From Treponema sp. (lineage in GTDB: Bacteria; Spirochaetota; Spirochaetia; Treponematales; Treponemataceae), in NCBI GenBank assembly GCA_017395545.1, contig JAFPUF010000066.1:1-37519 (forward strand): DNA of 37,519 bases, written 5' to 3'. The position numbers were made by a program, and so were the translations under genes. The notes under the pieces are model-generated. The model had not been told where the DNA came from. It did not search any database and worked only from the letters and a program-made list of their open reading frames with translations. How positions within the stretch are numbered: the stretch's first letter is position 1; each line of letters starts with the position of its first letter. Below are positions 1 to 7,875 of this stretch, in pieces.

Positions 1-1506
1 ATTGAAAAATCAAAGAAAAATACGGAATCTTTCGGAACTTCTCTCTCAGAAATTGAAAAACCTGTAGACGAGTCTACTGTACCAAATGCAAAAATTCCGG
101 AAACAGAACAGAAAGGAATGCCTCCCATTACAAAAACCTTCGTGGACTACGACGAGGAGAGCGGACATTTTACAGTACCCCCGCGAAGCGGTTTTACAGT
201 TTCCATTCCTGACGAATACCTTCAGACTCAAAGCGAAGTTTTTGAATTCTCATACGCTGCTTCAGAAGTCGAAGATTTAACCGAAGAACTCAACATAAAG
301 CGCACTACCCGACCCGAACTTCCGGATGCAGGAAATGCGACCTTCTCTTCCATGATTGAATCCGTCACCGTTCAAAACGAGCAGACAGAAACAAATCTTC
401 CGCCCGTTCCAGAGGAACCTCTCATTCCGATCACAAATCAGGAAGAATTTTTCGTTCACAACAAAGACGGAAGCGAAATAAAAATTGATACAAAAGATTT
501 TAAAATCGATCCTGATTCCGGAGAAAAAACAATTTCTGTTCCACTCAAGGATTATCCGGAAATCGAAAGTCTTGTCGTACGCAACAGAAATACCGGCACT
601 CTTATAACCCTTTCTCAGTTTTCTGCTTACGACGAAAAAAAGAACTCTGGTTACGCCCCGGTAAATCCAAGCGCAGTAGCCGGCGACGCAATCATAAAAT
701 ACGAAGGAATCACAATCCGCCGGCCGAACAATAAAATAGACGATGTCGTACCACATGTTACCCTTAACGTAAAAGCTCCGACGACAGACACAGCCACAAT
801 CGATATCACAAGCGACAAAGAAAGTGCTAAAAATGCCCTCATCGAATTCGTCGGCCGTTATAATCAGGTACTTGCCGAAATGACAATTCTGAGCGAGAAC
901 AAGCCTGAAGTCATTGAAGAACTTGATTATCTTTCCGACTCCGAAAAAGAAGACGCCCGCAAAAAACTAGGAATGTTCCAGAACGATTTTTCACTTACAA
1001 ACGGAAAATCTACGCTCAGAAATATCGTATCAGGAAGCTACAAATGGTCAGACACTGCCCTGATCACAATGCTTAACCAGATTGGAATCTCAAGCCGCGC
1101 ATCAGGCTCTAACGGAGGTTACGTACAAAGCCAGATGAGGGGCTATCTCGAAATAGACGAAAAAAAACTCGACTCAGCCCTTGAATCAAACATGGATGAA
1201 ATCAAAAATCTCTTTGGTTATGACAAAGACGGTGATCTCGTAATTGACTCAGGAATCGGCTATTCTATCGACAAACAACTCACAAGCTGGACGCAAAGCG
1301 GCGGCATAATTGCAAATAAAAACAGCGGCATAGACACAAAAATCAAAGCCTCAGAAGCGAACATCAAACGCCTTGAAAATCAGATTGCAAACAAAGAGAT
1401 TCAGCTCAAAAACAAATACGGTCAAATGGAAGGAACTCTGAATAACCTGAACTCACAGTCAACGACAATCCAGAATTTTGCCAACGGCGGACGTTCTCAA
1501 AACTAA
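1..1506 (+). CDS. fliD: Flagellar hook-associated protein 2, filament cap (FliD), 5'-truncated by window edge
   Basis: The reading frame is open from base 1, so the gene starts upstream and about 501 C-terminal residues are visible. FliD caps the growing flagellar filament and helps flagellin fold and insert; in spirochaetes this happens in the periplasm. The family is recognised from the C-terminal half: a Ser/Thr/Asn-rich region, a YNQVLAEM segment, a LRNIVSG stretch, an IGISS motif followed by a GYLEIDEKKL-type segment, then NLFGYD and a C-terminal coiled coil rich in Asn, Gln and Lys. Cap proteins usually end in such a helical region. The acidic, Pro-rich N-terminal part of the visible sequence looks like a variable insert. 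No clear hairpin terminator follows. The next gene has its own promoter in the 101-bp gap. Confidence 0.88.
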   Translation: MEKSKKNTESFGTSLSEIEKPVDESTVPNAKIPETEQKGMPPITKTFVDYDEESGHFTVPPRSGFTVSIPDEYLQTQSEVFEFSYAASEVEDLTEELNIKRTTRPELPDAGNATFSSMIESVTVQNEQTETNLPPVPEEPLIPITNQEEFFVHNKDGSEIKIDTKDFKIDPDSGEKTISVPLKDYPEIESLVVRNRNTGTLITLSQFSAYDEKKNSGYAPVNPSAVAGDAIIKYEGITIRRPNNKIDDVVPHVTLNVKAPTTDTATIDITSDKESAKNALIEFVGRYNQVLAEMTILSENKPEVIEELDYLSDSEKEDARKKLGMFQNDFSLTNGKSTLRNIVSGSYKWSDTALITMLNQIGISSRASGSNGGYVQSQMRGYLEIDEKKLDSALESNMDEIKNLFGYDKDGDLVIDSGIGYSIDKQLTSWTQSGGIIANKNSGIDTKIKASEANIKRLENQIANKEIQLKNKYGQMEGTLNNLNSQSTTIQNFANGGRSQN

Positions 1507-1547
1507 GTAAGAGTCAAAAAAATTCGCAAAAATGCCGAAAATAATTA

Positions 1548-1576
1548 AAGACAACTACAGGTTATCGTGGTATAAT
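1548..1576 (+). promoter_or_regulatory. Sigma-70-type promoter with extended -10 for the pilZ-tsaB operon
   Basis: A perfect TATAAT at 1571-1576 is preceded by TGG, giving the extended -10 form TGnTATAAT. An AAGACA -35 (4 of 6 matches to TTGACA) lies 17 bp upstream at 1548-1553. The predicted start is about 25 bp before the ATG at 1608, and an AAAGGA ribosome site lies between them. It sits in the gap after fliD, which suggests the following genes are not only read through from fliD. Confidence 0.6.
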
Positions 1577-1607
1577 TGTAGAGATTGAGAGAGAAAAAGG
1601 ATTTTTT

Positions 1608-2198
1608 ATGGAATTTTATGTAAACGGCGAAAAGATTGATATTGTCCTCGAAAATGAAAAAACTGTAGGAGATGTTTTAAAATCATTCGAAGAGGAGTGT
1701 GCAAAAAACAACGCCACAACCGTTAACATCACACTTAACGGTAAAAATATTGGTGCCGAAGAATTCGACTCGATTTTCACAGAACCTCTCAAAGATGATA
1801 CAAAACTTGAGCTGGTCATAGTCACGCAGGACGAGATAAAAGCCGCTTTTACAGCGCAGCTTTCAGAATGTGACGCCATTTCCAAAGAACTTCTTGAGCT
1901 CCCGGTAAAGCTTCAGAGCGGGAAAGACAAGGAAGCCACAGATTTAATCGCAAAACTTGCAGACTTCATCGAAAAATTCTGCCATACAGCAACGCTCTCT
2001 GCCCTGTTTGAAGAAATTTATTCAAAACTTCTGCTTGACGGCAAGAAAGTCAACGAGTTTTTTCAGGATTTTTCATGTATTCTCAATGATTTCGAGCAGG
2101 CAATTGCATCAAAGGACACAGTTCTGATGGGTGACCTGGCTGAGTACGAAATCAGCCCGCGGCTAAACTCTATTGCCAAAACAATCAAGGAGCTCTAA
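1608..2198 (+). CDS. Unknown 196-aa protein directly downstream of fliD
   Basis: I do not recognise a named family. The first 75 or so residues look like a small beta-grasp-like unit (FYVNGEKIDIVL, then NITLNGKNI, then KLELVIV). The rest is predicted helical and acidic with Leu-rich segments, and there is no signal peptide or membrane segment, so it should be cytoplasmic. The ATG has a good AAAGGA ribosome site six bases upstream. The gene ends 2 bp before the PilZ gene, whose ribosome site lies inside this gene's end, so the two are probably cotranscribed and coupled. In many bacteria the export chaperones FliS and FliT follow fliD. This protein is in that place but shows no clear FliS sequence pattern, so a chaperone-like role is only a positional guess. 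Confidence 0.75.
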   Translation: MEFYVNGEKIDIVLENEKTVGDVLKSFEEECAKNNATTVNITLNGKNIGAEEFDSIFTEPLKDDTKLELVIVTQDEIKAAFTAQLSECDAISKELLELPVKLQSGKDKEATDLIAKLADFIEKFCHTATLSALFEEIYSKLLLDGKKVNEFFQDFSCILNDFEQAIASKDTVLMGDLAEYEISPRLNSIAKTIKEL

Positions 2199-2200
2199 AA

Positions 2201-3304
2201 ATGATGAATCTTCCAGTTTTTTTACTGCAGTCAGGCTCAACGATTCAGGCTCGCGCAGAACTCCCGGTCTTTAAAGTAATTCTCATTGTCGGTGGAATTT
2301 TTGTAGTCATTACTTTTGCATACATAATCTCAAAACTTATCTCTAACTATCATAATTCTCCGGCATATCTCGAAAAAAAGAAGAACAGACCTACATCCCA
2401 AAAAGATCTTGCAGAACTTTCTGCAAAGTGCTCTCTTGCAAAAGAAGAAAAAGAAGTTTTCGCTCAAATCTGCCGGACCCACAAAACACCGAATATCAAG
2501 TATATCGTCAATGATTATTATACTTTGAGAGACATATTAAAAGAACAGTTCAAACTTTTTGATCAGTCAGGTGACGAAAACGGAAAGAAAAATCTTTTTG
2601 CAATGCAGAAAAAACTTTTCAAGGTTTTCCGACAGGAAGATCTGGTCAAAAACTCAAAAAATATTTCATTAAACACAGTATTCACTTTCACAGTTGCAAA
2701 AGGTTTCCATCATAAACTTCAGCTAAATGAAAACACTAGCGAGGCAATGATTCTTAAGATTCCGCCTACACTCAAGCAGGATGACTTACCAAAGCCGCTT
2801 GAAAAAGTCAATTTCATTTTTGAACTTGCAGACGGAACGCCTTACAACCTTGAGACACGCATCGTCCGCTATCAGCTTGGAAAAGAAGGCGACAATCAGA
2901 TGGTTATCGTTCATTCTGACAAAATTGCGCCTCTTCAGAAACGTGAACAGGAACGTGCAGAATTAAATCTTCCATGCAAATTCCATTCCGTAAAAGTCTC
3001 TGTCGAAGGAAGCGGTAAATCTGAAAAAATTCGCTATATTCCGTCAGAAAAATCATACGAGGGAGTTCTTGAAGATATTTCGACAGGTGGATGCAGGCTT
3101 ATTGCAACACTCCCGATAAAAGCTGAGCAGCACATTTATATCAACGGACCTTTCAACGCAAAGCAAAACGATGTCGCAGTAGGCACAATAGTCCGTACAA
3201 CAAAGCGAAGCGACGGTATATTTATTCTTCACATCAAATTTATCAAAATAGATGTGAAAGTCACCAACAGAATTCAGGCTATGGTCTGCAAATACGACGA
3301 ATAG
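2201..3304 (+). CDS. Membrane-anchored PilZ-domain protein (probable c-di-GMP receptor)
   Basis: A single membrane helix spans about residues 24-46, followed by a cytoplasmic region of about 320 residues. A C-terminal PilZ domain begins near residue 245. Its c-di-GMP motifs are visible: RxxxR at 248-252 (REQER) and DxSxxG at 292-297 (DISTGG). The middle region (about 155-240) resembles the beta-rich N-terminal module that precedes PilZ in YcgR-like proteins, but that is a loose likeness. PilZ proteins bind c-di-GMP and often tune motility, which fits the location after fliD. An AAGGAG ribosome site lies eight bases before the first of two tandem ATGs. Both c-di-GMP motifs look intact, so binding is likely. 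The partner that anchoring brings it to cannot be read from sequence. Confidence 0.85.
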   Translation: MMNLPVFLLQSGSTIQARAELPVFKVILIVGGIFVVITFAYIISKLISNYHNSPAYLEKKKNRPTSQKDLAELSAKCSLAKEEKEVFAQICRTHKTPNIKYIVNDYYTLRDILKEQFKLFDQSGDENGKKNLFAMQKKLFKVFRQEDLVKNSKNISLNTVFTFTVAKGFHHKLQLNENTSEAMILKIPPTLKQDDLPKPLEKVNFIFELADGTPYNLETRIVRYQLGKEGDNQMVIVHSDKIAPLQKREQERAELNLPCKFHSVKVSVEGSGKSEKIRYIPSEKSYEGVLEDISTGGCRLIATLPIKAEQHIYINGPFNAKQNDVAVGTIVRTTKRSDGIFILHIKFIKIDVKVTNRIQAMVCKYDE

Positions 3305-3340
3305 ACTTGACGGAATCAAAAGTATAGGTTATTTTAAGAT

Positions 3341-3613
3341 ATGCAGGTTTTAGAGTTAAATCAGATTGTACCCGACCCAAGTTATATCTACTACCGTAGA
3401 AATTATGCGGCGGTCGCAAAATTACAGATGCTCTCAAAAACAATCGACATAAAAATCTCTTTCACAATCGAAATGGGTCCTTTGGGAGACAAAATTCTTT
3501 ATGTCGATATTGATCCGGGAGAAGATATCGATTATCCTCTCATTCCTGTAAAATCTGCATTAAAAACATATATTCTCAAGGCAGATGAAGAAGGTGTACT
3601 TCCGTGTCCTTAA
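3341..3613 (+). CDS. Unknown 90-aa protein upstream of tsaE
   Basis: This small protein is not recognised. It is soluble-looking, has a YIYYRR motif near residue 16 and ends in an acidic, Pro-containing tail (VDIDPGEDIDYPLIP). It overlaps the GTG start of tsaE by 10 bp, which argues for a real coupled gene rather than chance. No good ribosome site precedes the ATG. A TTGACG/TATTTT pair spaced by 17 bp (3307-3335) lies right after the PilZ stop codon and would start transcription almost at the ATG. That could mean a leaderless message, or the pair may be chance. Upstream genes probably also read through. Confidence 0.65.
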   Translation: MQVLELNQIVPDPSYIYYRRNYAAVAKLQMLSKTIDIKISFTIEMGPLGDKILYVDIDPGEDIDYPLIPVKSALKTYILKADEEGVLPCP

Positions 3614-4044
3614 TATTTCATACTTCATCAGCCGAAGAAACCATAGAACTCGGTAAAAAAATCGGGTCGTTGCTGCAAAAAGGTGACATCATAGCTTTAC
3701 AGGGCACACTGGCAGCCGGAAAAACAACAATAACAAAGGGTATAGCCCTTTCCCTCGGCGTAAAAGACGAAATCACAAGTCCTACTTTCTGTCTCATTTC
3801 CGAATACGAAGGAAAAATTCCGCTTTATCATATGGACGTCTATCGTCTTGAAGGCGGGGACGATTTCATAAATCTTGGAGTTGAAGATTTGATTTATGGA
3901 GATGGAATTTCCCTTATCGAATGGAGCGAAAAAATAATGGACGAGCTCCCCAAAAAAACAATTATTTTGCGCCTTGAAGCAATCGAAGGAACCTCAGAGA
4001 GAAATATCACGCTTGAAAACTGGCCATACGGAGAAATACAATGA
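3604..4044 (+). CDS. tsaE: tRNA threonylcarbamoyladenosine biosynthesis ATPase TsaE
   Basis: TsaE is the ATPase partner of the TsaB-TsaD complex, which makes the t6A37 modification on ANN-decoding tRNAs. The length of 146 aa is normal. The P-loop is GTLAAGKT at residues 34-41, close to the family form GxLGAGKT but with Ala for the second Gly. The downstream SPTFCLISEY, YHMDVYRL and SLIEWSEKI segments match the family pattern. The start is a GTG inside the end of the preceding small gene, with an AAGAAGG site nine bases upstream. The stop overlaps the tsaB start as ATGA. TsaD is not in this window. Confidence 0.93.
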   Translation: MSLIFHTSSAEETIELGKKIGSLLQKGDIIALQGTLAAGKTTITKGIALSLGVKDEITSPTFCLISEYEGKIPLYHMDVYRLEGGDDFINLGVEDLIYGDGISLIEWSEKIMDELPKKTIILRLEAIEGTSERNITLENWPYGEIQ

Positions 4045-4733
4045 AATCACTCGTAATAGATGCTGCCTCTAGCTGTATGACAGTTTCTGCAAAAAATGAC
4101 AGCTTAAAAGCCTCGCTTTCCCTCGATATGGGGCAAAAACAGTCTCAAAAGCTCCTTCCCTCAATTGACTTCGTTCTTTCACAGGTGGAATTAAGTCCTG
4201 ATAAGCTTGATTACACAGCCTTAACAAGCGGACCAGGAACATTCACAGGACTCAGGCTTGCATTTTCCGCCCTAAAAGCGATTTCACTTGCACATAATAT
4301 TCCTGTTTACGGTATTCCAAGCCTTGATGTTTTCGCTTATCCATACTCTTCTTTCGACGGAATTGTTGTCAGCGTAATTGATGCAAAAAAAGACCAGTTC
4401 TTCGCTGCGATTTATGAAAATGGAAATACAGTAACAGAAGCGGCTGACACTACAGCAGAAATTATCGCTAACATTCTTTCTGAAAAAACAAAAGATTCCG
4501 GAAAAAAAATACTTTTATGCGGTCCTGATTCTAAAGTTTTTTATGAAGAACTGAAAAAACTTCGCCAGGATTTAAATCTCACTGTGTATAAATCTGAACC
4601 GCTTCCGTCTGAGTCACTTTTTGAAATAGCGGAAAGCATGATAGAGCAGAAAAAAGAACCGCTCGCTGATTACGACGGTCCTTTATACCTGAGAAAATCT
4701 GAAGCCGAAATTAAACTGGAAAATCAGAAATAA
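4041..4733 (+). CDS. tsaB: tRNA threonylcarbamoyladenosine biosynthesis protein TsaB
   Basis: TsaB is the inactive ASKHA-fold partner that scaffolds TsaD in t6A synthesis. The N-terminus has the family form (LVIDAASSCMTVS), followed by the most conserved TSGPGTFTGLRLA motif near residues 62-74 and GIPSLDVFA. The length of 230 aa is typical. The start overlaps the tsaE stop by four bases (ATGA), with GGAG seven bases upstream, so the two are translationally coupled. It is the last gene of this + strand operon and faces the end of the 28-kb motility block, 24 bp away. No terminator with a U-tract on the + strand is visible. Confidence 0.93.
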   Translation: MKSLVIDAASSCMTVSAKNDSLKASLSLDMGQKQSQKLLPSIDFVLSQVELSPDKLDYTALTSGPGTFTGLRLAFSALKAISLAHNIPVYGIPSLDVFAYPYSSFDGIVVSVIDAKKDQFFAAIYENGNTVTEAADTTAEIIANILSEKTKDSGKKILLCGPDSKVFYEELKKLRQDLNLTVYKSEPLPSESLFEIAESMIEQKKEPLADYDGPLYLRKSEAEIKLENQK

Positions 4734-4742
4734 AAGCACAGG

Positions 4743-4772
4743 CAAAAAAAAGATTCCCTAAATTTCCAGGGA
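4743..4772 (-). terminator. Probable intrinsic terminator at the end of the motility block
   Basis: Read on the - strand, a TCCCT/AGGGA stem (4768-4772 with 4755-4759, loop of eight) overlaps the stop codon of the last gene and is followed by a run of eight T (complement of 4743-4750) after a short ATC. The stem is only five base pairs, so strength is uncertain. The place, between converging operons, is right for a terminator. Confidence 0.5.
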
Positions 4773-5531
4773 CAAAGCCATCTGAACTTCTGTTGTCGAA
4801 CAGTTCACCTCAGATGCAATCTCATCTATAGAGTGACCTGCGGCATTCAGGTCACGGATTATCTGCTTTATATTCTTTTCAGGATGAATAAGTTCGTCTG
4901 CATAACGAACATTTCCGCCAATAACCGGAACATTCGTATAAGAAGAGCCGTCATTTTCTACAGTGAAAGTGGTTCCGGCATTTGATACAATCTGTCCTGA
5001 AGCCTCAAACAAATCCGCAGGTCTTTCCTTTGCTGGGGATTTTTCCTGAGATTTGATTTCTTCTTGAAACTGTTTTTGAGAAACCTGCTCCCTCCCCTGC
5101 CCTGTAAGTTCATAAGATTTATCAGCCTGAAGTCCTGAAGAAATATCAGAATAAACCTGATTTCTCAAATAACGGTTTGCTCCATCGCTCGGACTGACTG
5201 GTGAAGCGGAAGGATAAGAAGGTCTTGAGGCCGTTTCAATTTTTTTATAATAAGAAAAATTCGCTTTCTGTGCTTCAAGTTCCTTTCTGGAAAGTTCGAC
5301 ATGCCGGTCAGCCTCTGCAACAGCGGCCTTCAGCTGCTTTATCCGGTCTTCTATTAAGTCAATATTGCGGCTTGCATTGTAATTCAACTCATTAATCATT
5401 CCTTCAACCTGCTCATGAGTCGATGCAATTATATCCTCTGTTGAAAATAACTTTCTGAATTTTAAAAAAAACGTGCACCAGAGGCAGATATTAAGAACAC
5501 AGAAAAATGCCGCTATAAAAATTACTATCAT
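4758..5531 (-). CDS. Unknown membrane-anchored coiled-coil protein with C-terminal HTH-like segment (SwrB-like layout)
   Basis: An N-terminal membrane helix (about residues 2-23) is followed by a long predicted coiled coil (about 35-95), a Ser/Pro/Gln-rich linker, and a C-terminal segment (about 215-257, IKQIIRDLNAAGHSIDEIA then NCSTTEVQMAL) that resembles a helix-turn-helix. This order of parts, and the place a few genes after a flagellar sigma factor, recall SwrB-like/DUF6115 proteins after sigD in Firmicutes. That likeness is from memory and not proven. It is the last gene of the motility block, 20 bp after the 112-aa gene. Only a weak AAAAG ribosome site is visible. A membrane HTH-like domain at a flagellar locus suggests assembly control rather than DNA binding, but this is a guess. 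Confidence 0.7.
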   Translation of the reverse strand: MIVIFIAAFFCVLNICLWCTFFLKFRKLFSTEDIIASTHEQVEGMINELNYNASRNIDLIEDRIKQLKAAVAEADRHVELSRKELEAQKANFSYYKKIETASRPSYPSASPVSPSDGANRYLRNQVYSDISSGLQADKSYELTGQGREQVSQKQFQEEIKSQEKSPAKERPADLFEASGQIVSNAGTTFTVENDGSSYTNVPVIGGNVRYADELIHPEKNIKQIIRDLNAAGHSIDEIASEVNCSTTEVQMALSLEI

Positions 5532-5551
5532 CTTTTGTTATAATTCCCGAT

Positions 5552-5890
5552 TTATCTTGTAATATCAATGTGGATTCCTAAATATGACTCGCGAATCTCA
5601 CCAGCTTTTTTTGAAGAAGCCTGATTTTCCTCAGACTGTTCCTGATTTTTTCTTTTGCCGTTGCCATAAGAAGTGCCTCCCTGATGACCTTCATCGTTTA
5701 TGCCGGTTGATTTTGCTTCGTTGTCAGCCGCCTTATGAACCTGAGCTGCTTTTTCGGCATTCTGCTGTATGATTTTCGACTCCTGAAGCTGCTGTGCAAG
5801 GACTGCACCCTGCTGCATATGAGAAGCGACTTTTGCAACATTGTTCATGTTTGCGTACATTGTCTGAAGGTCAAGCGGCGAAACTCCCAT
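5552..5890 (-). CDS. Unknown 112-aa Gln-rich protein next to the FapA-like gene
   Basis: No named family is recognised. The protein begins with a short ordered-looking segment (MGVSPLDLQTMYANMN), continues with Gln/Ala-rich helix, becomes hydrophilic and disordered-looking, and ends in LGIHIDITR. A short N-terminal motif, a disordered middle and a small C-terminal beta motif resemble small proteins I recall beside flagellar sigma genes in other phyla, but I cannot assign a function. Its ATG overlaps the TAA of the upstream FapA-like gene by one base (TAATG), so translation is coupled and the gene is likely real. Confidence 0.65.
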   Translation of the reverse strand: MGVSPLDLQTMYANMNNVAKVASHMQQGAVLAQQLQESKIIQQNAEKAAQVHKAADNEAKSTGINDEGHQGGTSYGNGKRKNQEQSEENQASSKKAGEIRESYLGIHIDITR

Positions 5891-7854
5891 TAACTGTATC
5901 CCTCCGGTCCTTTTATGTCATCAAAATTCGGCTGCTCGAATTTTCCTCTTTTTATGAATCCCTGATCATAATAGAAAGTGACTGATTTTGTGTCAGCCCG
6001 GACTTCATCTTTTTCATCGCGGATGTAGACTTTTACACCTGAATAAACAGTTCCAGAAGCATAAACTTTGCCGACATTCTTAAGTTCCCTCAGATGAGCC
6101 TGAATCTGCTCGATTTCCTGATTATATTTGTCATTTTCTTCGAGAATCTCGTTTTTCTGCTCATTAAGGGCAACAAGGTTTGCTTCTTTTTCTTTCGGAA
6201 GAGTTTTACGCGCTTTTTTGTAACTTTCGAGAGTAGTAATATTCAGCTCTATTTCGTCAAGCTGCCTGATATTACTGTTCTGCATATCGAGGAGTTCTTC
6301 AAGGCGTTTTTTTGCTCTCGGGTCAAAACCGACTGAGATTTCGGTTTCCGTACCGCCGCCTTCAGAACCAATATTCTTTGCAAGGACACATTCGGTAGCG
6401 AAAATCTTTCCGCCGGTAATCTGAGCTCGCTTTCCGTTCAGGATAATCTTCTTTTGAGCGCTGACATCGCTGTTCATAATCGAGTCAGTTACGATGATAT
6501 TTTCTTCTACCTGAACTTTTGTATTCTGAATGAATTTAGCCCAGAGAGAACCACCGCAGGTTATTACACCCTCATCTCGTCCGATGATACCAGAAGAAAC
6601 AATGATGTCTCCGTCAGATTCAAGTATACATTTTCCGACAGTTCCGGAAACTTCGATATTACCGGCAGCCTTGACATTGAAGCCGTCTTCAACAGAGCCC
6701 TTGACAATAACCGTTCCAAGGAATGTGATGTTTCCGGTCTTGATATTAACGCCTTCGACTTCCATAATCGGTTCTACACAAATCTTATCGTTGATAAGAA
6801 GAACCTGACCGTTTACTTCGGAAAGAATTGTACGTCCGTCTGAGTCTACGCGGACATTTTTTCCAAGCGGGAGGGGAATATCCTTTCCATTTTTTGCTTC
6901 GAGATAACCGCCGTAAAGGGTTTTTCCTGCTTTTCCCTGTTCGGCAAGCATTTTTTGCGCAAGCGGCTGGCCTGCGACAACATTCTGAATAAGATTGAGT
7001 TCCTTGAAGTCGACCTGACCGTTTGCAGCCTGCTTTGCCCTGATTTTTGAGCGGTCTGTCTCAAAGTTGTATGTGATATAAGCATCCTTGCCGTCAATCG
7101 GAAGAACCGCCTCTGCAACGACAACCGGCACATTATAATCAGGCTTATCAATCAGGGCCTGTATTTTTTCTTCAGAAACACCTGCAACAACCCCCTGCTG
7201 AGTGAGAGCCTTTTTAATCTGCTCAACGGTGATATCCGCACCACCAATAGAAGGCGGGCTTATAGTAGCCGTTGCCCTCATTTCATCACTGGAAATGTCT
7301 ATTACAAATATAGCATCGGCTGCAGGTTCGTGTGTATATTCACCGATAACTTCATACCTGCCGTCAGTGCCAGTCTCAACGAGTTTTTTAACAAGCTCAG
7401 CGTCAAAATTCTTTGTATCCGGCCTGTTCAAATCCTCGAGAACCAGATCAGGATTAACTTTTTTGCCTTCGCCGACCGGAAGCGTAACTTTAAGCTCAAT
7501 ACCAGGACCAAAATGATGAATAAAGTATTCGCCGTCTTTGGATAGAATTTTCTGCTCTTCTTCTTCATCATCGCTTGAAATAATCTCACCGTTTTTGCCA
7601 ACGACGACTTTTTTGATTGTATCAGGATTCTGATAGACTTTTAGGAACCACGGTTTTTTAGCGATTCCCATAAAGCCGTCAAATCCACGCTCAATGACCT
7701 CGTATTCAAGGTTCACAACCTTAGTATCGAACTGAACAGCGGCATCAGCAAGCGCTTCATCAAGGGTGTCTGCTCTAACCTCGATAAAGTTGATGTCCTT
7801 ATCCTTTGAGAGAAAGTCAGCCATGTCTTTGCGAATCGTTTCAAGCGTTATCAT
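5890..7854 (-). CDS. FapA-family (DUF342) protein with Jag-N-like N-terminal domain
   Basis: The protein has 654 residues. The central region (about 150-480) matches the polymorphic DUF342/FapA pattern: repeated Gly- and Val-rich beta strands with GNIEVSGTV- and GDIIVSSGIIG-like repeats. A coiled coil (about 500-595) and a beta-rich tail (KVYASGTVYSGVKVYI) follow. Residues of about 20-72 (FIEVRADTLDEAL ... GFMGIAKKPWFLKVY) look like a Jag_N domain, including the GFxGIxxKP motif of that family. FapA proteins are linked to flagellar assembly and membrane/MinC-like localisation; the biochemical role is unclear. The gene lies 21 bp after the sigma gene and is one-base coupled to the next. The ribosome site is weak. 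Confidence 0.82.
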   Translation of the reverse strand: MITLETIRKDMADFLSKDKDINFIEVRADTLDEALADAAVQFDTKVVNLEYEVIERGFDGFMGIAKKPWFLKVYQNPDTIKKVVVGKNGEIISSDDEEEEQKILSKDGEYFIHHFGPGIELKVTLPVGEGKKVNPDLVLEDLNRPDTKNFDAELVKKLVETGTDGRYEVIGEYTHEPAADAIFVIDISSDEMRATATISPPSIGGADITVEQIKKALTQQGVVAGVSEEKIQALIDKPDYNVPVVVAEAVLPIDGKDAYITYNFETDRSKIRAKQAANGQVDFKELNLIQNVVAGQPLAQKMLAEQGKAGKTLYGGYLEAKNGKDIPLPLGKNVRVDSDGRTILSEVNGQVLLINDKICVEPIMEVEGVNIKTGNITFLGTVIVKGSVEDGFNVKAAGNIEVSGTVGKCILESDGDIIVSSGIIGRDEGVITCGGSLWAKFIQNTKVQVEENIIVTDSIMNSDVSAQKKIILNGKRAQITGGKIFATECVLAKNIGSEGGGTETEISVGFDPRAKKRLEELLDMQNSNIRQLDEIELNITTLESYKKARKTLPKEKEANLVALNEQKNEILEENDKYNQEIEQIQAHLRELKNVGKVYASGTVYSGVKVYIRDEKDEVRADTKSVTFYYDQGFIKRGKFEQPNFDDIKGPEGYS

Positions 7855-7875
7855 TTTATGTCCGTATTTTCAGAA

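Noticed and set aside
277..756. Open frame of 159 codons opposite fliD
   Set aside because: Antisense to fliD with Phe/Cys/Arg-rich composition and no credible start.
3307..3335. Promoter TTGACG-N17-TATTTT before the 90-aa gene
   Set aside because: The -10 match is poor and transcription would start at the ATG itself; kept only as a remark in the gene entry.
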